7,409 nucleotides of DNA from Flavobacterium sp. (GTDB lineage: Bacteria > Bacteroidota > Bacteroidia > Flavobacteriales > Flavobacteriaceae), in contig NZ_JAGKWP010000111.1 in the NCBI RefSeq assembly GCF_021151785.1, forward strand, positions 1 through 7,409, in the 5' to 3' direction. How positions within the stretch are numbered: position 1 is the first letter of the stretch; every line of letters starts with the position of its first letter. The notes under the pieces were generated by a model. It saw only the letters and a program-made list of their open reading frames with translations, ran no database searches and was not told the origin of the DNA. The translations under genes and the position numbers were made by a program. Positions 1 through 5,347 of this stretch are shown here, one piece after another.

Positions 1-1
1 A

Positions 2-33
2 TTAGACTGTTAGATCGTTAGACTTTTAGACAG
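2..33. repeat. Four tandem 8-bp units of TTAGAC type
   Basis: Four units follow each other with an exact 8-bp period: TTAGACTG, TTAGATCG, TTAGACTT and TTAGACAG. The TTAGA core is invariant and the last bases vary. No reading frame uses it. It may be a slippage-type or dispersed intergenic repeat; its function is not visible. It may continue to the left, because the window begins at its edge. Confidence 0.7.
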
Positions 34-63
34 GACGCACACATGGAAAATCTAATGACCAAA

Positions 64-98
64 AAATCTGAAATCTGAATTCACAAATCTGAAATTAT
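64..98. repeat. 7-bp tandem repeat AAATCTG
   Basis: AAATCTG occurs at 64-70, 71-77 and 85-91. The unit between (78-84, AATTCAC) and the one after (92-98, AAATTAT) are degenerate but keep the 7-bp phase. The array ends just before the -7 box of the riboswitch promoter, so it covers the region where the -33 element would lie. No clear TTG-type -33 motif is seen there. Confidence 0.6.
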
Positions 99-100
99 AT

Positions 101-108
101 TATCTTTG
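101..108 (+). promoter_or_regulatory. Bacteroidetes-type -7 promoter box TATCTTTG
   Basis: TATCTTTG matches the Bacteroidetes sigma-A -7 consensus TAnnTTTG exactly. Transcription would be expected to start about five to seven bases later, near 113-115, exactly where the 5' strand of riboswitch helix P1 begins. A recognisable -33 element is not seen. The same octamer precedes greA. Confidence 0.7.
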
Positions 109-112
109 CCGC

Positions 113-193
113 GTCTCAAAGGGGTGCCCTACATTTCGGGCTGAGATCATACCCAATGAACCTGGGCGGGTAATGCTGCCAAGGAAAAGAGAA
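113..193 (+). promoter_or_regulatory. TPP riboswitch (THI element)
   Basis: The aptamer shows the conserved TPP-binding features in order. GGGGTGCCC begins at 121. P3 pairs GCCC (126-129) with GGGC (138-141), leading into the CTGAGA signature (141-146). P2 closes GGGT (122-125) with ACCC (151-154). GAACCTG (159-164 region), GGGTAAT (168-174) and AAGGAA (181-186) form the pyrophosphate-sensing P4/P5 arm, with GGC (165-167) pairing GCC (178-180). P1 is TCTC (114-117) with GAGA (189-192). Such riboswitches normally lower expression of thiamine synthesis or uptake genes when thiamine pyrophosphate is abundant. Here it lies in the leader of a TonB-dependent receptor gene. Confidence 0.96.
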
Positions 194-233
194 ACTAACA
201 CTATTGAAGGCCAAAATAGCGTTTTCATTTCTC
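189..233 (+). promoter_or_regulatory. Candidate expression platform: anti-P1 hairpin
   Basis: GAGAAA (189-194) is complementary to TTTCTC (228-233). Inside it AACACTATT (197-205) pairs with AATAGCGTT (215-223) with one A-C mismatch. The outer strand GAGA is the 3' half of riboswitch P1, so this hairpin and P1 cannot form together. That is the usual logic of an expression platform. No U-tract follows, so control would more likely be translational or through RNA stability than by intrinsic termination. This is inference from pairing by eye. Confidence 0.5.
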
Positions 234-276
234 CACATTAATTTTATTATTTAACCCAAGAGTAATTACCCCTTTT

Positions 277-295
277 ATTCGTAAAATTTACGAAT
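277..295 (+). promoter_or_regulatory. Perfect palindrome across the receptor start codon
   Basis: ATTCGTAAA (277-285) and TTTACGAAT (287-295) are perfect inverted repeats around a single A. The right arm includes the first two bases of the ATG at 294. In RNA it could fold into an 8-bp stem with a 3-nt loop that partly buries the start codon, which would suit translational control by the upstream riboswitch. A DNA-binding operator is the alternative, though it would lie far downstream of the predicted promoter. Confidence 0.45.
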
Positions 296-2465
296 GATGT
301 ATTTATTCAAAAAAAAAAGAAAGTCGAAAGTCAAGATTACTTTAAGTATTCTATCTGTGTTCATTTCGATAAGTTCTTTTGCTCAAGAACAGCCTAAAGA
401 TTCTGTAAAATCAATTGAGGAAGTTTTAATTTCAGCGGTTAGAGCAAAAGACAAAAACCCAGTAACTTTTACTAATATTTCTAAAGAAGCTATTGCGCCT
501 AGAAATTTAGGTCAAGACATCCCAATCTTGTTGAACTATTTACCCTCGGTCGTTACTACTACAGATGCTGGCGCAGGTGTAGGATATACCTATATGCGAG
601 TTCGAGGAAGTGATGGCTCAAGAATTAATGTAACTTTAAATGGTATTCCTTTTAATGACAGTGAGAGTCAAGGTACTTTTTTTGTAAACTTACCTGATTT
701 TGCTTCTTCTCTAGAAAGTATCCAATTACAAAGAGGAGTGGGAACTTCAACTACTGGCGCTGGAGCATTTGGGGCAAGTGTTAACATGCAAACTAAAGCG
801 GCACAAAAAAATGCGTATGCAGAAATAGCTAATTCAGTGGGAAGTTTTGGCACTAGAAAACACACTTTAGCTTTTGGAACAGGACTAAACAAGCATTTTG
901 AAATGAATGCTCGAATCTCAAATATTCATTCTAACGGATATATAGATCGGGCGTCAAGTGATTTATTTGGTTATTTCTTTAATGCTAATTATATCACAAA
1001 AAACACTATAATAAAAGCAATTGCTTTTGGAGGTAAAGAAAAAACATATCAAGCTTGGAATGGACTTGAGGATGAAGAAAAGCTAAAAAACGACCGAACT
1101 TACAATTCAGTAGGACAATATACTGATGCCTCGGGTGCAATTAAATTCTACAATAACGAAATAGACAATTACAACCAAAATCATTTCCAATTATTATGGA
1201 ATCAAAAATATGCAACCAATTGGCAATCTAATGTAGCCTTACATTATACCATTGGCAAAGGATATTTTGAGCAATACAAAGAAGACGCTTCTTTTGCTGA
1301 CTATAATTTACCTGATTTTATGGGATTAACAACCACTGATTTAGTAAGAAAGCGTTGGCTGGACAATGATTTTTTTGGAGCAACTTATTCCATCAATTAC
1401 AATACAAACAAAACAGATATAATGATTGGTGGAGCAGCTAATCGATATCTCGGAAAGCACTTTGGAGAAGTGATTTGGACTCAATATTATGTTCCAAGCA
1501 GAAATCGTTATTATGATAATTATGGAAATAAAGATGATGTGAATGTCTACACCAAAGCTTCCCAACAATTTGGCAAACTTAATATATTCGCCGATTTACA
1601 ATACCGCGTGGTCTTTTACAAAGCTAACAGCACAAAATTTGACGATGTTAATGACACATTTCGTTTTTTTAACCCAAAAGCAGGTTTGAATTACCAAATT
1701 AATTCATCTAATAACATTTATGCCTATTTTGGTATCGCTAACAAAGAACCAAGACGTGATGATTATGAAAACGGAGCTGCTAAACCAGAACGATTATTTG
1801 ATTATGAATTAGGGTGGAAATATACTAGATCTAAAATCAAATTAAATGTAAATGCCTTTTTCATGCAATATAAAAACCAGTTAGTTCTAACCGGAGCTTT
1901 AAACGATGTTGGCTCACCAATTTTTGCTAACAGTGGAAGAAGCTACCGTGCTGGTTTAGAAATCGAATCTACCGTTAAACCTTACTATTGGCTATTTATT
2001 TCGCCAAATATTACCTTAAGTCAAAATAAAAATCAAAATTTTTATTTCCAGCGTGATGGCCTACTGACTAATTTAGGTAATACCAACATTGCTTTTTCTC
2101 CTAACGTAATTATTGGGAACAATATTACCTTATTACCAGTTAAGCATTTTCAAGTTAGCCTACTTTCTAAATTTGTTGGTCAACAATACATGGGAAATAT
2201 TGATGCCAAAAAATCTATTTTACCTGATTATTTTGTAAATGATTTAAGTGTAAATTACGAATGGAAAATAAATAAAGGTATAAAATCAGTTGTTTTCTCA
2301 GGATTAATCAACAACATCTTTAACAGAATGTATGAATCAAACGGGTATTTTTATACTTATGATGACAATTGGAGCAGCCCTACATCTATTACTACCATTG
2401 AAGGCGCAGGCTTCTATCCACAAGCAGGAATCAATTTCCTAGCAGGAATCAACATGAAGTTTTAA
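294..2465 (+). CDS. TonB-dependent outer-membrane receptor, probable thiamine importer
   Basis: This 723-residue protein is a TonB-dependent receptor. A basic, hydrophobic signal peptide ends near SSFAQ (residues 27-31). A TonB-box-like IEEVLISA (41-48) leads into the plug (about 52-167), with the family signatures MRVRGSDGSR, NGIPFND and RGVGTSTTGAGAFGASVNMQT-type residues near 147-167. The rest is an aromatic-rich beta-barrel of plausible full length, ending in NMKF with the terminal phenylalanine typical of outer-membrane barrels. The carboxypeptidase-regulatory-like domain found at the N terminus of SusC-type receptors is absent. The TPP riboswitch in the leader points to thiamine or a precursor as substrate, as for riboswitch-controlled receptors of Bacteroides; this is inference. 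No pnuT-like or kinase partner follows, and a terminator makes the gene monocistronic. The tandem ATG at 294 and 297 leaves a one-residue start ambiguity. Confidence 0.93.
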   Translation: MMYLFKKKRKSKVKITLSILSVFISISSFAQEQPKDSVKSIEEVLISAVRAKDKNPVTFTNISKEAIAPRNLGQDIPILLNYLPSVVTTTDAGAGVGYTYMRVRGSDGSRINVTLNGIPFNDSESQGTFFVNLPDFASSLESIQLQRGVGTSTTGAGAFGASVNMQTKAAQKNAYAEIANSVGSFGTRKHTLAFGTGLNKHFEMNARISNIHSNGYIDRASSDLFGYFFNANYITKNTIIKAIAFGGKEKTYQAWNGLEDEEKLKNDRTYNSVGQYTDASGAIKFYNNEIDNYNQNHFQLLWNQKYATNWQSNVALHYTIGKGYFEQYKEDASFADYNLPDFMGLTTTDLVRKRWLDNDFFGATYSINYNTNKTDIMIGGAANRYLGKHFGEVIWTQYYVPSRNRYYDNYGNKDDVNVYTKASQQFGKLNIFADLQYRVVFYKANSTKFDDVNDTFRFFNPKAGLNYQINSSNNIYAYFGIANKEPRRDDYENGAAKPERLFDYELGWKYTRSKIKLNVNAFFMQYKNQLVLTGALNDVGSPIFANSGRSYRAGLEIESTVKPYYWLFISPNITLSQNKNQNFYFQRDGLLTNLGNTNIAFSPNVIIGNNITLLPVKHFQVSLLSKFVGQQYMGNIDAKKSILPDYFVNDLSVNYEWKINKGIKSVVFSGLINNIFNRMYESNGYFYTYDDNWSSPTSITTIEGAGFYPQAGINFLAGINMKF

Positions 2466-2484
2466 TTTGGTGACCCATGCAAAT

Positions 2485-2519
2485 AAAAAGGTTAGTCTGA
2501 TATCAAACTAACCTTTTTT
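2485..2519. terminator. Bidirectional intrinsic terminator
   Basis: AAAAAGGTTAGT (2485-2496) pairs with ACTAACCTTTTT (2507-2518). The loop contains TGATATCA, itself self-complementary. The flanking A and T runs give a U-tract on both strands, so it serves the receptor gene (plus) and the lipoprotein gene (minus), whose TAA stop lies in the T-run. Confidence 0.85.
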
Positions 2520-2949
2520 AATTATAAACCCTCAACGTAGTAGCATCAATCATTTGGACTCTGTATGATTTCATTGGATATTGTTTTCCAGCAGCCAAAC
2601 CAGTAAACAAACTATAACTTGCATTATCACACGCACAAATTGCATTTACTCCAGTGATTGTCATGGTTGAACAATCGGCTAAAGCTTGATTAGGACAAGC
2701 TGCATCATAAGCTAAATAGTTACCACTTCCTGCATTAAAAACTATAATACCTCGAATTCCAGCCCCTGCTGTATTAACATAAACGGCATTAGAAGGATAT
2801 ACTAGTGGATTATATTGAGGTAAATTCATATTCAACATAATATCAAAAGAATAATTAGGTAAATAAGGATTATTATTTACACTACTATTTCGGTCTCGAT
2901 CGCAAGAAGTAATAATGATTAATAATAAAAAAGAAAAATAACGTGCCAT
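2518..2949 (-). CDS. Small lipoprotein with a Rieske-like domain lacking canonical ligands
   Basis: The 143-residue product begins with a hydrophobic signal and the lipobox I13-T14-S15-C16, so it should be a lipid-anchored envelope protein. The ATG at 2949 is chosen. A TTG eight codons upstream would extend the frame, but the predicted -7 box overlaps it. Residues about 60-143 resemble the Rieske ferredoxin fold: a strand with YLAYDAACPN, then CACDNASYSLFTG and a closing YRVQMIDATTLRVYN strand, like the CxH and CxxHG loops followed by a YxxxTG segment. The histidine ligands are missing: C85-P-N and C105-A-C107-D-N stand where CxH and CxxH would be, with another cysteine at C93. A normal Rieske 2Fe-2S cluster is therefore unlikely. 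Disulfides or a different cofactor are possible. The fold assignment rests on pattern only. The gene is convergent with the receptor and divergent from greA. Confidence 0.7.
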   Translation of the reverse strand: MARYFSFLLLIIITSCDRDRNSSVNNNPYLPNYSFDIMLNMNLPQYNPLVYPSNAVYVNTAGAGIRGIIVFNAGSGNYLAYDAACPNQALADCSTMTITGVNAICACDNASYSLFTGLAAGKQYPMKSYRVQMIDATTLRVYN

Positions 2950-2970
2950 ATGATAATATATAATAAAAAT

Positions 2971-2978
2971 CAAATTTA
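2971..2978 (-). promoter_or_regulatory. Predicted -7 box of the lipoprotein gene
   Basis: On the minus strand this reads TAAATTTG, an exact TAnnTTTG match. A TTTG that could act as -33 element lies at 2993-2996, with a spacer (about 14 bases) shorter than usual. Transcription would begin near 2965, leaving a short leader before the ATG at 2949 and excluding the upstream TTG start. Confidence 0.5.
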
Positions 2979-2994
2979 ATTTTTATATTTGACA

Positions 2995-3009
2995 AACTAA
3001 ATATTAGTT
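2995..3009. promoter_or_regulatory. Small inverted repeat between divergent promoters
   Basis: AACTAA and TTAGTT flank ATA. The site overlaps the putative -33 motif of the lipoprotein gene and lies about 40 bases upstream of the predicted greA start. It could be an operator, but six-base arms in AT-rich DNA arise easily by chance. Confidence 0.2.
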
Positions 3010-3032
3010 AACAAAAAATATAAAAAATAATG

Positions 3033-3040
3033 TATCTTTG
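3033..3040 (+). promoter_or_regulatory. greA promoter -7 box TATCTTTG
   Basis: This is an exact match to TAnnTTTG and identical to the octamer before the TPP riboswitch. The predicted transcription start is near 3046-3047, so the transcript would begin directly at the leader hairpin. No convincing -33 TTG is seen at the expected distance. Confidence 0.7.
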
Positions 3041-3048
3041 TAAAAAGG

Positions 3049-3072
3049 AATCCCACATTCATGGGATTTTTT
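3049..3072 (+). promoter_or_regulatory. Terminator-like hairpin in the greA leader
   Basis: AATCCCA (3049-3055) and TGGGATT (3062-3068) form a perfect 7-bp stem with a CATTCA loop, followed by further T residues to 3072. It has the shape of an intrinsic terminator but lies within the first 26 or so bases of the predicted transcript. It may cause early termination or pausing, or protect the 5' end of the mRNA. E. coli greA also has a leader terminator that yields short GraL RNAs; the parallel is inferred, not shown. Confidence 0.6.
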
Positions 3073-3099
3073 CTATTTTATAAAACCATGATGTTATGA
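3061..3099 (+). CDS. Possible 12-residue leader peptide overlapping the greA start
   Basis: An ATG in the loop of the greA leader hairpin opens a frame reading MGFFLFYKTMML. It ends in TGA (3097-3099), which overlaps the greA ATG (3096-3098) in the ATGA arrangement used in translational coupling. It is the first AUG in the predicted transcript. It has no database-recognisable features, and short frames of this size occur by chance, so it is a candidate only. Confidence 0.25.
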   Translation: MGFFLFYKTMML

Positions 3100-3572
3100 G
3101 TAAAGTATCTTATTATACAGCAGAAGGATTAAAGAAATTAAAAGACGAATTAGATCATTTAAAAGCAATTGAACGCCCTAAGGCTTCTCAAGCAATTGCC
3201 GAAGCAAGAGACAAAGGAGATTTATCTGAAAATGCAGAATATGATGCAGCTAAAGAAGCCCAAGGACTTCTAGAAATGAAAATTGCCAAAATGGAAGAAT
3301 TAGTGGCTAATGCTCGAATTATAGATGAATCTACACTTGATGTATCTAAAGCTTTGGTATTGTCTACTGTAAAAATTAAAAATCAGGCCAACGGAATGGA
3401 ACTTAAATACACTTTGGTTGCAGAAAGTGAGGCTGATTTAAAAACTGGAAAAATTTCGGTAACTTCGCCTATTGGAAAAGGATTATTAGGGAAAAAAGTA
3501 GGAGAAATTGCTGAAATTAGTGTACCTAATGGTAAATTAAATTTTGAAATTTTAGAAATCACACGTGACTAA
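3096..3572 (+). CDS. greA: Transcription elongation factor GreA
   Basis: The 158-residue length is normal for GreA. The protein binds the secondary channel of RNA polymerase and stimulates cleavage of the 3' end of backtracked transcripts, rescuing stalled complexes. The N-terminal antiparallel coiled coil (about residues 8-76) carries the tip motif GDLSENAEYDAAKEAQ, with D42 and E45 matching the acidic pair (D41/E44 in E. coli) that holds the catalytic magnesium. The C-terminal FKBP-like domain (about 84-158) has the conserved ISVTSPIGKGLLGKKVGE segment. The ATG at 3096 gives the standard N terminus; the ATGs at 3088 and 3091 are out of frame. The gene probably shares a transcript with the HIT gene 62 bp downstream, since no promoter box is seen between them. 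Confidence 0.97.
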   Translation: MSKVSYYTAEGLKKLKDELDHLKAIERPKASQAIAEARDKGDLSENAEYDAAKEAQGLLEMKIAKMEELVANARIIDESTLDVSKALVLSTVKIKNQANGMELKYTLVAESEADLKTGKISVTSPIGKGLLGKKVGEIAEISVPNGKLNFEILEITRD

Positions 3573-3580
3573 TTTAATGT

Positions 3581-3617
3581 ATCGATTAGTCAATGTGCTA
3601 AAAATTGGCTAACTGAT
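3581..3617 (+). promoter_or_regulatory. Long RNA hairpin between greA and the HIT gene
   Basis: ATCGATTAGTCAAT (3581-3594) pairs with ATTGGCTAACTGAT (3604-3617) around the loop GTGCTAAAA. Of 14 positions, 11 are Watson-Crick, two are G-U wobbles and one is an A-C mismatch. No U-tract follows, so it is not a normal terminator. It fills more than half of the intergenic gap. An mRNA processing or stability element that sets the greA to HIT ratio is a reasonable guess. Confidence 0.5.
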
Positions 3618-3634
3618 AAATCGCAAACAATACT

Positions 3635-4024
3635 ATGAGCTCAATTTTTACTAAGATAGTAAACGGAGAAATCCCTTGTTACAAAATAGCTGAAGACGAT
3701 AAGTACTTAGCTTTTTTAGATGTAAACCCTAACGCTAAAGGACACACCTTATGTATTCCAAAACAAGAGATCAATAAGATTTTTGACATGGATGAAGACC
3801 ACTACTTAGGACTTATGGCATTTTCTCGAAAAGTGGCTATTGCATTAGAAAAAGTGGTTCCATGTAAGAGAATTGGAGTAGCTGTCGTTGGACTTGAAGT
3901 TCCTCATGTACACGTTCATCTCATTCCATTACAAGATATGGAAGATATGCGATTCCAAAGAAAGACACAATTAACACCAGAAGCTTTCAGTGCATTAGCT
4001 ACTGAAATTGCTTCCAACTTCTAA
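3635..4024 (+). CDS. HIT-family (histidine triad) hydrolase
   Basis: This 129-residue protein is a complete HIT-family member of the HINT type. The histidine triad is H91-V-H93-V-H95-L-I-P; by analogy with HINT1 the middle histidine H93 is the nucleophile that forms the nucleotidyl intermediate. The N terminus SSIFTKIVNGEIPCYKI and the segment LDVNPNAKGHTLCIPK (29-43) are typical of the family. Members hydrolyse nucleoside phosphoramidates or related nucleotide conjugates in the cytoplasm; the natural substrate is generally unclear. The gene follows greA on the same strand without its own recognisable promoter, so the two probably form an operon. Its TAA stop lies inside the left arm of the terminator. 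Confidence 0.95.
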   Translation: MSSIFTKIVNGEIPCYKIAEDDKYLAFLDVNPNAKGHTLCIPKQEINKIFDMDEDHYLGLMAFSRKVAIALEKVVPCKRIGVAVVGLEVPHVHVHLIPLQDMEDMRFQRKTQLTPEAFSALATEIASNF

Positions 4025-4068
4025 AAAAAGCGAGCCGTTATTTTTAAATAACGGCTCGCTTTTTTTAG
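4021..4068. terminator. Strong bidirectional terminator with 23-bp perfect arms
   Basis: The segments 4021-4043 and 4046-4068 are perfect reverse complements separated by only TT. The G+C-rich core GCGAGCCG pairs with CGGCTCGC, and seven A and seven T residues flank the core, so either strand gives a stem plus U-tract. It ends the greA-HIT transcript (plus) and the histidine kinase transcript (minus), whose stop is 12 bp away. Confidence 0.95.
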
Positions 4069-4079
4069 AAAAACATGTT

Positions 4080-5231
4080 TCAATGCACTTTATTAAATAT
4101 CAATTGTATAGTAGTTCCTTTACCTATTTCAGAGTGTACAACCCTTATTTTTCCTTTATGATAGTCACTCACAATTCTTTTAGTTAAAGACAATCCTAAT
4201 CCCCAACCTCTTTTCTTAGAAGTATATCCTGGCTCAAATATTTTCTTAAATTTATTCTTAGGAATACCACTACCTGTATCTGTTATAGTGACATAAACTT
4301 GCTTTTCTCCTTCAACAATTTCAACAGACAATTTCCCTTTACCTTTCATCGCATCAATAGCATTTTTAACTAAATTTTCAATCGTCCAACTGTGTAACGT
4401 TGGATTGATATTTACATAAATAGTTTTATTTGGGGCTTTAAACTCAAACTCTACTTGTTTTGAAGTTCTCGACTGCAAGTATTCAAAAGAATGTCTCGTT
4501 TCTTTTACAATATCTCTTTTTTCTACTAAAGGTTCTGAACCAATTTTTGAAAATCTATCTGTAATAGTCTGCAAACGATTGATATCTTTTTCAATTTCTT
4601 CTATAGTTATTGGATCAATATCCTCCATCTTTAATAACTCTAGCCATCCAATCAAAGAAGACAGTGGTGTTCCTATTTGATGAGCCGTTTCTTTTGCCAT
4701 ACCCGCCCACAATTTATTTTGAGTAGCCATTTTTGTTGCCCTATAAAAATTATACACAACACCGCCAAACAAGAAGGCAACAAGCAACAAAGCAACAGGA
4801 TAGTATTTCAATTTATTTAACATGGGTGAATCGCCGTAATACAACCAATAATAATCATTAGACGACCAATTTACCTTAATAGGCTGATTCTGATTTTTAA
4901 TACTCTCAAAAAAATCTTTTAATTTCAACGAGTCTTTTGCAATTAATGAATCAATATTTTTAGTATTAACAATATTAAGTTTTTTATCTGCCAATATCAA
5001 AGGAATCGTTTTATTATTCTCAATAATATATGAAGGCAATTGAATATCCGAATCTAAAGTTGCGTTAATTAAACTTTTCTGAGCAGTGGCCCATAACTCC
5101 ATTTTATTTCTCTCTTCCTCTTTAAAAATTTGAAAAAAACTATAGGTATTCCATAAAATCAAGGAAGCTATTACAAAAGAAGAGATGATAATGACCCAAC
5201 GCGTCAGGTTACGCTTTTCAGAAAATTGCAT
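4080..5231 (-). CDS. Orphan membrane sensor histidine kinase
   Basis: The 383-residue protein has two membrane segments (about 12-30 and 143-162) that enclose a periplasmic sensor of about 110 residues with no fold recognised by eye. The cytoplasmic part has a dimerisation and phosphoacceptor helix, MAKETAHQIGTPLSSL, with H184, then a full HATPase_c domain: N-box ENLVKNAIDAM (285-295), G1 DTGSGIP (318-324), F-box FEPGYTSKK (332-340) and G2 GWGLGLSL (342-349). It should autophosphorylate and pass phosphate to a response regulator. No regulator gene is adjacent, so it is an orphan. The H-box has Q185 after the histidine instead of the usual acidic residue, while T188 keeps the phosphatase-type position. 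PorY, the orphan kinase of type IX secretion control in Porphyromonas, has a comparable two-membrane-segment layout; equivalence is only a guess. No HAMP or PAS domain is evident. Confidence 0.92.
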   Translation of the reverse strand: MQFSEKRNLTRWVIIISSFVIASLILWNTYSFFQIFKEEERNKMELWATAQKSLINATLDSDIQLPSYIIENNKTIPLILADKKLNIVNTKNIDSLIAKDSLKLKDFFESIKNQNQPIKVNWSSNDYYWLYYGDSPMLNKLKYYPVALLLVAFLFGGVVYNFYRATKMATQNKLWAGMAKETAHQIGTPLSSLIGWLELLKMEDIDPITIEEIEKDINRLQTITDRFSKIGSEPLVEKRDIVKETRHSFEYLQSRTSKQVEFEFKAPNKTIYVNINPTLHSWTIENLVKNAIDAMKGKGKLSVEIVEGEKQVYVTITDTGSGIPKNKFKKIFEPGYTSKKRGWGLGLSLTKRIVSDYHKGKIRVVHSEIGKGTTIQLIFNKVH

Positions 5232-5274
5232 GTTTTCAAATTTGAGTAAAAATAAAGTTTATTTTGTTAAAAGT

Positions 5275-5283
5275 CAAAAGTTA
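5275..5283 (-). promoter_or_regulatory. Weak promoter candidate for the histidine kinase
   Basis: The minus strand reads TAACTTTTG, which fits TAnnTTTG only with one extra base in the spacer. It is the best candidate between the divergent kinase and flavin reductase genes and would give a leader of roughly 35-40 bases. Confidence 0.2.
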
Positions 5284-5347
5284 AGCAAAAACAACACTAA
5301 GACTTTGAATTCTATTTTTGAATGGTAAAAAAAAGCGCATTTTGAAT

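Noticed and set aside
2..98. Short repeats considered as a CRISPR array
   Set aside because: Units are 7-8 bp and directly abutting, with no spacers and no cas genes nearby.
668..892. Open frame of 74 codons antisense to the receptor gene
   Set aside because: It lies fully inside the receptor plug region, has no promoter or recognisable protein features, and is explained as a shadow of the coding strand.
1341..1568. Open frame of 75 codons antisense to the receptor barrel
   Set aside because: Low-complexity isoleucine-rich translation, typical of an antisense shadow of an Asn- and Tyr-rich barrel.
2950..2973. Upstream TTG start extending the lipoprotein by eight residues
   Set aside because: The extension would put extra residues before a normal lipoprotein signal, and the predicted -7 box overlaps the TTG. 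The ATG at 2949 is preferred.
3049..3072. Leader hairpin considered as the terminator of an upstream plus-strand gene
   Set aside because: The upstream gene is on the minus strand and points away, and a strong promoter box lies immediately before the hairpin, so the hairpin belongs to the greA transcript.
3088..3095. ATGs at 3088 and 3091 as alternative greA starts
   Set aside because: Both are out of the greA frame and stop at the TGA at 3097-3099; the ATG at 3096 gives the standard GreA N terminus.
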